From assembly GCA_019119085.1 (NCBI GenBank), contig DWXT01000103.1, positions 1-64,000 on the forward strand: a DNA stretch of 64,000 bases, read 5' to 3'. The notes beneath the pieces are model-generated. The model was not told the DNA's origin, searched no databases, and saw only the letters and a program-made list of their open reading frames with translations. A program made the position numbers and the translations under genes. Positions 58,247-64,000 of this stretch are shown piece by piece; within the stretch, counting starts at the first letter, position 1, and the number at the start of each line of letters is the position of its first letter. Source of the stretch: Flavonifractor avistercoris. GTDB taxonomy: Bacteria > Bacillota > Clostridia > Oscillospirales > Oscillospiraceae.

Positions 58247-59116
58247 ATGTCCAACGACATTTTATCGGTGATTCAGGGCAATATGCCCACCTTCTCCAAG
58301 GGACAGAAGCTGATTGCCAATTTCATTCTGGAGTCCTATGACAAGGCGGCCTTCATGACCGCCAGCCGCCTGGGCAAGACCGTCCGCGTCAGCGAGTCCA
58401 CGGTGGTGCGCTTTGCCGCAGAACTGGGCTATGACGGCTATCCCGCTATGCAGAAGGCCCTCCAGGAGATGATCCGCTCCAAGCTCACCTCCATCCAGCG
58501 CATTGAGGTGTCCAACGACCGCATCGGTGACCAGGATATCCTGTCCATGGTGATGCAGTCGGACATGGAAAAGATCCGCATGACCTTGGAGGAGACAGAC
58601 CGGGAGCACTTCAACCGGGCGGTGGACGCCATTGCGGCGGCCCGGCACATCTATATCCTGGGGGTGCGCTCGGCGGCGGCCCTGGCCAGCTTCCTGGGCT
58701 TCTATTTCAACCTGATCTTCGACCATGTGACGGTGGTGCACTCCACCTCCACCAGTGAGGTGTTCGAGCAGCTGCTGCGGGTGGGGCCCGGGGATGTGGT
58801 GATCGGCATCAGCTTCCCCCGGTACTCCCGCCGGACGGTGACGGCCATGCAGTTTGCCAGCGACAGGGGGGCCACCACCATCGCCCTCACCGACAGCGAG
58901 ACCTCGCCTCTGGCCCCCATCTCCACGCTGAAGCTGCTGGCCAAGAGCGACATGGCCTCCTTCGTGGACTCCCTGGTGGCCCCGCTGTCCCTGGTCAATG
59001 CCCTGATCGTGGCCATCGGGCGGAAGAAGAACGACGATCTCTCCCAGACCTTTGAGACGCTGGAGCAGATCTGGGATGAGTATCAGGTCTATGAGAAGGT
59101 GGAAGAGAACCATTGA
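58247..59116 (+). CDS. RpiR-family transcriptional regulator
   Basis: A 289-residue regulator with an N-terminal HTH_6 domain (about 1-77; FSKGQKLIANFILESYDKAA, ASRLGKTVRVSESTVVRFAA, LGYDGYPAMQKALQE) and a C-terminal SIS domain that binds phosphosugars (YILGVRSAAALASFLGFYF, VIGISFPRYSRRTVTAMQFA). ATG 58247 has TAGGGGG upstream. It leads an operon with a flavoprotein, cmk, plsC and ispH-rpsA, an unusual place for a sugar-sensing regulator. Confidence 0.92.
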   Translation: MSNDILSVIQGNMPTFSKGQKLIANFILESYDKAAFMTASRLGKTVRVSESTVVRFAAELGYDGYPAMQKALQEMIRSKLTSIQRIEVSNDRIGDQDILSMVMQSDMEKIRMTLEETDREHFNRAVDAIAAARHIYILGVRSAAALASFLGFYFNLIFDHVTVVHSTSTSEVFEQLLRVGPGDVVIGISFPRYSRRTVTAMQFASDRGATTIALTDSETSPLAPISTLKLLAKSDMASFVDSLVAPLSLVNALIVAIGRKKNDDLSQTFETLEQIWDEYQVYEKVEENH

Positions 59117-60372
59117 GTGATGTGATTGTTGTCGGCGGCGGCGCGGCCGGATGCATGGCCGCCCTTGCCGCCGCCCAAAGGGGGGCCTCCGTCACCCTGC
59201 TGGAGCGCAACCCCAAGCTGGGGCGCAAGCTGTACATCACCGGCAAGGGCCGCTGCAACGTGACCAACGACTGCACGGTGCAGGAGGTGCTCCAAAACGT
59301 CCCCCACAACAGCCGATTCCTAACCAGCGCCGTCACCCGCTTCCCGCCGGAGGCGGTGAAGGCGTTTTTTGAGGGCCTGGGCGTGCCGCTGAAGACGGAG
59401 CGGGGGAACCGGGTCTTTCCCCGGTCGGACAAGGCCGCCGACATCATCGACGCCCTGCTCCGCGCCCTGCGCCGGGCGGGGGTGTCCGTGGTGCAGGATC
59501 GGGCCGTGTCCCTGCGGCGGGAGGACGGCGTCCTTCTGGGCGTGGAAGGGGAGAACGGCTTCTACCCCGGCGGGGCGGCGGTGATCGCCACCGGCGGGGT
59601 GTCCTACCCGCTCACCGGCTCCACCGGCGACGGCTATGCGCTGGCCCGCAGCGTGGGGCACACCGTTCTGCCCCCCAGGCCCAGCCTGGTGCCCCTGGTG
59701 GCAGAGCAGGATTTCTGCGCCAGGATGCAGGGCCTGTCCCTGCGCAACGTGGCCATCCAGGTGCGAAACGGGAAGAAAAAGGCGGTCTACGCCGAGCAGG
59801 GGGAGCTGCTGTTCACCCACTTCGGCCTGTCCGGGCCGCTGATCCTCAGCGCCAGCGCCCACATGCGGGATTTTGAGAAGGAGCACTACTACATCAACCT
59901 GGATCTCAAGCCCGCCCTGGACGAGGAGAAGCTGGACAAGCGGCTGCTCCGGGATCTGGAGGAAAACGCCAACCGGGATTTCCACAATGTGCTGGAAGGG
60001 CTGGTGCCCCGGCTGATGGTGCCGGTGCTGGTGGAGCTCACCGGCATCCCGGCGGAGGAGAAGGCACATTCTGTGACCAAGGCCCAGCGCCGCCGACTGC
60101 TGGACACCCTCAAGTGCCTGCGCATCGACATCAAGGGCCCCCGCCCGGTGGAGGAGGCCATCGTCACCTCCGGCGGGGTCAAGGTGTCGGAGGTCAACCC
60201 CACCACCATGGCATCCAAGCTGGCCCCCGGCGTCTATTTTGCCGGAGAGGTGCTGGATGTGGATGCCTATACCGGCGGCTTCAACCTGCAGCTCGCCTGG
60301 GCCACCGGCCGGGCGGCCGGGGAGGCCGCCGCCCTGTCCTGCACTGAAAACCGAGGAGGAAGCAACCCATGA
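59113..60372 (+). CDS. NAD(P)/FAD-dependent oxidoreductase, HI0933/BaiN-like
   Basis: A 419-residue flavoprotein. The FAD-binding Rossmann motif is at the N-terminus (VIVVGGGAAGCMAALAAAQR), followed by LGRKLYITGKGRCNVTNDC, the signature of the HI0933/YhiN family, and later VIATGGVSYPLTGSTGDGYA, TSGGVKVSEVNPTTMAS and VYFAGEVLDVDAYTGGFNLQ. Some members, such as BaiN, reduce bile acids, but this family is broad and most functions are unknown. The start is TTG 59113, overlapping the RpiR stop. Confidence 0.88.
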   Translation: MSDVIVVGGGAAGCMAALAAAQRGASVTLLERNPKLGRKLYITGKGRCNVTNDCTVQEVLQNVPHNSRFLTSAVTRFPPEAVKAFFEGLGVPLKTERGNRVFPRSDKAADIIDALLRALRRAGVSVVQDRAVSLRREDGVLLGVEGENGFYPGGAAVIATGGVSYPLTGSTGDGYALARSVGHTVLPPRPSLVPLVAEQDFCARMQGLSLRNVAIQVRNGKKKAVYAEQGELLFTHFGLSGPLILSASAHMRDFEKEHYYINLDLKPALDEEKLDKRLLRDLEENANRDFHNVLEGLVPRLMVPVLVELTGIPAEEKAHSVTKAQRRRLLDTLKCLRIDIKGPRPVEEAIVTSGGVKVSEVNPTTMASKLAPGVYFAGEVLDVDAYTGGFNLQLAWATGRAAGEAAALSCTENRGGSNP

Positions 60373-61049
60373 CAGAGCACAAGAGCATCGCCGTGGACGG
60401 GCCGTCCGGGGCGGGGAAATCCACGCTGGCCAAGCTGCTGGCCAAGGAGCTGGGCTTTTTGTACGTAGACACCGGGGCGATCTACCGGACGGTGGGGCTG
60501 AAGGCCTACCGGGAGGGGGTGGATCCGGAGGACGGGGCGGCGGTGACCGCCCTGCTGCCCGGCCTGAACATCGAGCTGAAATACGGCGGTGACGGCCTGC
60601 AGCACATGTACCTGGACGGCGAGGACGTGACCGACGCCATCCGTCAGCATGAGATCTCCCGGTATACCTCCTGTGTCTCTGCCATCCCGGCGGTGCGGGA
60701 CTTTTTGCTGGAGCGCCAGCGGGAGCTGGCCCGCACCCACGACGTGATCATGGACGGCCGGGACATCGGCACCGTGGTGCTGCCCCGGGCCGACGTGAAG
60801 ATCTTCCTCACCGCCTCTCCGGAAGACCGGGCCCGCCGGCGCTATGAGGAGCTGCGCCAGCGGGGGCAGGAGACCGACTATGATACCGTCCTGCGGGATG
60901 TGATCCAGCGGGATGAGCACGATACCAGGCGGGCCGCCGCCCCCCTGCGGCAGGCAGAGGACGCCCTGCTGGTGGACACCACCGGCAACTCTCTGGAGAA
61001 GAGTCTGGGCGTCCTGCTGGACACCATAAAGGAGCGGCTGCATGCATGA
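60369..61049 (+). CDS. cmk: Cytidylate kinase
   Basis: Phosphorylates CMP and dCMP. The 226-residue P-loop kinase shows IAVDGPSGAGKSTLAKLLAK, FLYVDTGAIYRTVGLKA, VSAIPAVRDFLLERQRELA, DGRDIGTVVLPRADVKIFLT and VIQRDEHDTRRAAAPLRQA. ATG 60369 overlaps the preceding stop, behind GAGGAAG. The order cmk-plsC-ispH-rpsA is common in Clostridia. Confidence 0.96.
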   Translation: MTEHKSIAVDGPSGAGKSTLAKLLAKELGFLYVDTGAIYRTVGLKAYREGVDPEDGAAVTALLPGLNIELKYGGDGLQHMYLDGEDVTDAIRQHEISRYTSCVSAIPAVRDFLLERQRELARTHDVIMDGRDIGTVVLPRADVKIFLTASPEDRARRRYEELRQRGQETDYDTVLRDVIQRDEHDTRRAAAPLRQAEDALLVDTTGNSLEKSLGVLLDTIKERLHA

Positions 61050-61663
61050 ATAAGAAGCCAAAGAAGAACCTGGTCTACTGTATTGCCTATATTGTACTCT
61101 GGGTGGTGTTTCGTATTGTGATGCCCACCCGGTGCATCAACAAGGGCAACCGCCCCAAGGGGGGCGCGCTGCTGTGCGCCAACCACACCCGCACCAACGA
61201 CCCCCTGTTCATCGCCTATGCCCTGGGGTGGAGGTATCAGATCCATGTGATGGCAAAAGAGGAGATCATGCACTGGCCCTTCATCGGCTGGGTGCTCCGC
61301 CACGGCGGCATCTTCGGCGTCAAGCGGGGCAAGGCGGATGTGGCCGCCATCAAGACCTCCATCAAGTACCTGAAAAACGGGGAGCTGCTCCTCATGTTCC
61401 CCGAGGGCACCCGCCACCAGGACGGCGACTTCGGCGACGCCAAGACCGGCGCGGCCATGCTGGCCCTGCGCACCGGTGTGCCCATCATCCCCATCTACTT
61501 GCCGGCGGAAAAAAGATTCTTTCGGTGGAATCCCGTGGTGTTCGGTGAGGCATACTATCCCAAGGTGCCGGAGGGGCGCAAGCCCACCCAGGAGGACTAC
61601 CACGCCGTGGCGGATGATCTGATGGAGCGCATTGAGGCGTTGAAGCCTCAGGCCGGCCGATGA
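61046..61663 (+). CDS. plsC: 1-acyl-sn-glycerol-3-phosphate acyltransferase
   Basis: Adds the second acyl chain to lysophosphatidic acid, giving the phosphatidic acid that CdsA uses. The 205-residue protein has an N-terminal membrane helix (LVYCIAYIVLWVVFRIVM), the catalytic motif NHTRTNDPL (NH-x4-D), a GVKRGKAD step and LMFPEGTRHQDGDFG (FPEGTR). ATG 61046 overlaps the cmk stop, with AAAGGAG upstream. Confidence 0.93.
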   Translation: MNKKPKKNLVYCIAYIVLWVVFRIVMPTRCINKGNRPKGGALLCANHTRTNDPLFIAYALGWRYQIHVMAKEEIMHWPFIGWVLRHGGIFGVKRGKADVAAIKTSIKYLKNGELLLMFPEGTRHQDGDFGDAKTGAAMLALRTGVPIIPIYLPAEKRFFRWNPVVFGEAYYPKVPEGRKPTQEDYHAVADDLMERIEALKPQAGR

Positions 61664-63606
61664 GAGTCGAGCTGGCCAGAACCGCCGGCTTCTGCTACGG
61701 CGTCCGCCGGGCGGTGCAGCTGGCGGAGGAGGCGGCGGGACAGGGCAGACCCTGCGTCATGCTGGGGCCCATCATCCACAACCGGGACGAGATCTCCCGG
61801 CTGGAGGCCATGGGCGTGGGCCTGGCCGCCTCGATGGAGGAGATCCCGGAGGGAAGCGCCGTGCTCATCCGCTCCCACGGGGAGGGGAGGGCCGTCCACG
61901 AGGCCCTGGCCGCCCGCGGGTGTACGGTGATTGACGCCACCTGCCCCAACGTATCCCGCATCCACGGCATTGTGTCCCAGGCGGAGGATGAGGGGCGGCA
62001 GGTGCTGATCATCGGCACGCCCACCCATCCGGAGGTGGCCGCCATTGCCGGCTGGTGTGCCCGTCCCGTGGTGCTGGAGGGGGCAGAGGCCCTGTCAAAC
62101 TGGCTGGATGAGGCCCCGGAGCGGCGGGAAATGCCCCTCACCATGGTGTCCCAAACCACCTCCACCCGATTTATTTGGGATTCCTGCGTAGAAAAAGCAA
62201 AAAAAGAGTGTACAAACTTAAAAATTTTTGATACAATATGTAATGCTACGTGTAAACGGCAGTCTGAGGCCCAGGCGCTTGCCGCGCGATCCGATGCTGT
62301 GGTCGTCATCGGAGGACGGGAGAGCTCCAACACCAAACGGCTGGCGGAACTATGCGGGGCGCTCTGCCCCATGGTGGTTTGGATCGAACGGGCGGCGGAG
62401 CTGGAACCTTCCACCCTGTGTCGGAAGGCTTCTATTGGAATCACTGCGGGCGCGTCCACGCCTGAGTGGATTATAAAGGAGGTCTATGACAAAATGAGCG
62501 ACGAAAACATTGAGATCGAGGAATCCTTTGCTGAAATGCTGGAGAAGTCGATCAAAACTTTGCATACAGGGGAGAAGGTCACAGGCGTTGTCACTGGCAT
62601 TACGCCCACTGAGATCTATGTGGATCTTGGGACTAAGCACGCCGGCTACATACCGGTGTCCGAGCTGACCGACGACCCTACGGTCAAGGTTGAGGATCTG
62701 GTAAAAGTCGGCGACGAGATTGAGACCTATGTCATGCGCGTGAACGACCAGGAGGGTGTGGTCACCCTCTCCAAGAAGCGCCTTGACACGGTCAAGAGCT
62801 GGGAGGACATTGAGCAGGCCCGCGAGGAGCGCACCACCGTCGAGGGTGTGGTCACCGAGGAGAACAAGGGCGGCGTGGTCGTCAACATCAAGGGCGTGCG
62901 CGTCTTTGTGCCCGCCTCCCAGACCGGCCTGCCCCGGGACACTCCCATGAGCCAGCTGGTCAAGCAGAAGGTGCGCCTGCGCATCACCGAGGTCAACCGC
63001 GCCCGCAAGCGCGTGGTGGGCTCCATCCGCGCCGTGGAGGCCGAGGAGCGCGCCGCCAAGGCCGCCGAGGTGTGGGAGAACATCGAGGAGGGCAAGCACT
63101 ACACCGGCACCGTCAAGAGCCTGACCTCTTACGGCGCCTTCGTGGACATCGGCGGCGTGGACGGCATGGTTCACATCTCCGAGCTGTCCTGGTCCCGCAT
63201 CAAGCACCCCTCTGAGGTGGTGAGCGTGGGCGACACCGTGGACGTGTATGTCATCTCCTTCGACAAGGAGAAGAAGAAGATCTCTCTGGGCATGAAGGAT
63301 CGCACCCAGAACCCCTGGGAGATTTTCACCGGCAAGTACAACGTGGGCGACGTGGCCAACGTCCGCATCGTCAAGCTGATGACCTTCGGCGCCTTTGCCG
63401 AGATCGTCCCCGGCGTGGACGGCCTGATCCACATCTCCCAGATCGCGGATCACCGCATCGACAAGCCCGGCGACGTGCTCAGCGAGGGCCAGATGGTGGA
63501 TGTGAAGATCATCGACATCGACTACGAGCACGAGAAGGTCTCCCTGTCCATCCGCGCGCTCCTGGAGGAGCCCGCCGCCGAGGACGAGGACGTCAACGAA
63601 GAGTAA
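61660..63606 (+). CDS. ispH-rpsA: Fused HMBPP reductase (IspH) and 30S ribosomal protein S1
   Basis: A 648-residue two-part protein. The first 277 residues are IspH, the last MEP-pathway enzyme, with the [4Fe-4S] cysteines C12 (AGFCYGVRRA), C95 (DATCPNVSRIH) and C194 (TICNATCKRQSE). The rest is an S1 protein with four S1 domains (VTGVVTGITPTEIYVDLG, VEGVVTEENKGGVVVNIKGV, GTVKSLTSYGAFVDIGGVDG, IVKLMTFGAFAEIVPGVDG). Such fusions are known in Clostridia. AAAGGAGG at 62475-62482 and an in-frame ATG at 62494 at the junction could also give S1 alone. ATG 61660 overlaps the plsC stop. Confidence 0.93.
   Translation: MRVELARTAGFCYGVRRAVQLAEEAAGQGRPCVMLGPIIHNRDEISRLEAMGVGLAASMEEIPEGSAVLIRSHGEGRAVHEALAARGCTVIDATCPNVSRIHGIVSQAEDEGRQVLIIGTPTHPEVAAIAGWCARPVVLEGAEALSNWLDEAPERREMPLTMVSQTTSTRFIWDSCVEKAKKECTNLKIFDTICNATCKRQSEAQALAARSDAVVVIGGRESSNTKRLAELCGALCPMVVWIERAAELEPSTLCRKASIGITAGASTPEWIIKEVYDKMSDENIEIEESFAEMLEKSIKTLHTGEKVTGVVTGITPTEIYVDLGTKHAGYIPVSELTDDPTVKVEDLVKVGDEIETYVMRVNDQEGVVTLSKKRLDTVKSWEDIEQAREERTTVEGVVTEENKGGVVVNIKGVRVFVPASQTGLPRDTPMSQLVKQKVRLRITEVNRARKRVVGSIRAVEAEERAAKAAEVWENIEEGKHYTGTVKSLTSYGAFVDIGGVDGMVHISELSWSRIKHPSEVVSVGDTVDVYVISFDKEKKKISLGMKDRTQNPWEIFTGKYNVGDVANVRIVKLMTFGAFAEIVPGVDGLIHISQIADHRIDKPGDVLSEGQMVDVKIIDIDYEHEKVSLSIRALLEEPAAEDEDVNEE
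62209..62237 (+). promoter_or_regulatory. Candidate internal promoter for the S1 part
   Basis: TGTACA (62209-62214), 17 bases, TACAAT (62232-62237), inside an AT-rich island of the ispH coding sequence and 257 bases upstream of the possible internal S1 start at 62494. Confidence 0.45.
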
Positions 63607-63621
63607 TCACCTGATTGACCA

Positions 63622-63659
63622 AACAGCGCCATTTCCTGTGGAAATGGCGCTGTTTTTTT
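63622..63659 (+). terminator. Strong terminator after ispH-rpsA
   Basis: AACAGCGCCATTTCC (from 63622) pairs with GGAAATGGCGCTGTT, followed by a run of T. Confidence 0.95.
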
Positions 63660-63689
63660 CGGATTTACAAAAAATAAACAGGAAACGGC

Positions 63690-63718
63690 TTGCAAAGGGG
63701 AAAAAAGGCGACTATAAT
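63690..63718 (+). promoter_or_regulatory. Strong housekeeping promoter of the CarD-like gene
   Basis: TTGCAA (63690-63695), 17 bases, perfect TATAAT (63713-63718), 62 bases upstream of the GTG start. Confidence 0.85.
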
Positions 63719-63779
63719 ACATTACGTAGGGTAAAATTGGAGGTATACGAAACGGAATGTTCTGCTGGGAGGTGGAAAC

Positions 63780-64000
63780 GTGTTTCAGGTGGGAGACAAA
63801 ATTGTCCATCCGATGCATGGTGCCGGCGTGATTGACAGCATCGTGCAGAAGAAAGTCAACGGCGTCGTCAGAGATTACTACATTCTCAAGCTGCCGGTGG
63901 GCGGCATGCTGGTGATGATCCCCACGGCCAACAGCGAGGAGATCGGCGTGCGGCCCGTCATTAAGGGCGATGAGGCCGACCGGGTCATCGCGGCCATTCC
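63780..64000 (+). CDS. CarD/CdnL-family transcriptional regulator (partial, cut by the window end)
   Basis: Only the first 73 codons are inside the window. The product starts FQVGDKIVHPMHGAGVIDSI and continues YYILKLPVGGMLVMIPTANS, the RNA-polymerase-interacting (Tudor-like) domain of CarD/CdnL, which stabilises open promoter complexes, notably at rRNA promoters. The start is GTG 63780 behind GGGAGGTGG. The C-terminal DNA-binding helices would lie past 64000. Confidence 0.9.
   Translation, partial: MFQVGDKIVHPMHGAGVIDSIVQKKVNGVVRDYYILKLPVGGMLVMIPTANSEEIGVRPVIKGDEADRVIAAI

Noticed and set aside
63638..63835. Forward frame of 65 codons between rpsA and the CarD-like gene
   Set aside because: It runs through a terminator T-run and the promoter, and overlaps the true CarD-like start in another frame.

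Overview
The window is 64 kb of GC-rich chromosome from a spore-forming, Gram-positive bacterium of the class Clostridia. The gut Oscillospiraceae (Flavonifractor, Lawsonibacter and relatives) are the best guess. The reasons are a PolC-type replicative polymerase, an ispH-rpsA fusion, the short HisG with HisZ, AddA, a GerW/YtfJ sporulation gene, strong Shine-Dalgarno sites, many GTG and TTG starts, and gene families typical of that group. The genus is inference. Almost everything is core chromosome. I see no rRNA, tRNA, CRISPR array, transposase, integrase or phage.

Layout: 1-1041 is the tail of a possible XdhC-like gene followed by about 970 bases of non-coding repeats. 1042-8189 holds addA, rpmE, a flavin reductase, hflX, an acetyltransferase and a YigZ protein. 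8288-12513 is the macromolecular synthesis operon dgt-dnaG-rpoD. A duplicated rpoD 3' end and a structured repeat follow. 12820-25365 holds an S-layer-homology protein, ddl-murF, mtnA (reverse strand), an ABC-F ATPase, a DUF218 protein, prfA, two small unknown genes, sua5, coaE and an M18 aminopeptidase. 25474-32022 is the most accessory part: an ECF sigma factor with a membrane anti-sigma-like protein, a membrane-anchored MerR regulator, a TepA/ClpP-like protease, an arylsulfotransferase, and an XRE/S24-like repressor divergent from a small protein. 32224-42647 is the cluster pyrH-frr-uppS-cdsA-dxr-rseP-ispG-polC (translation, isoprenoid and lipid precursors, replication). Ferritin follows, then the operon hisZGDBHAFIE (43390-49857). 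49919-52078 is a reverse-strand trio of signal-less SpoIID-like and peptidoglycan-binding proteins. 52263-58105 runs from a tyrosine phosphatase through an M50 protease, scpAB, DUF2953, ytfJ, a D,D-carboxypeptidase and a pseudouridine synthase. 58247-63606 is an RpiR regulator followed by a BaiN-like flavoprotein, cmk, plsC and the ispH-rpsA fusion. The window ends inside a CarD-family gene.

The most unusual content is repeat DNA. One family of small palindromes has a constant G-TAGGG head but different stems. In four cases the TAG is the stop codon of the gene in front, and one copy is read in frame inside the ABC-F gene. A second, larger element occurs twice with two hairpins whose stems co-vary. 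One copy lies between two versions of the rpoD 3' end that encode the same 14 residues with different codons. Other points of interest are a MerR-type 19-base-spacer promoter shared in form with the arylsulfotransferase promoter, an S24-like repressor whose catalytic lysine appears to be arginine, and an AT-rich island in ispH that looks like an internal promoter for ribosomal protein S1.
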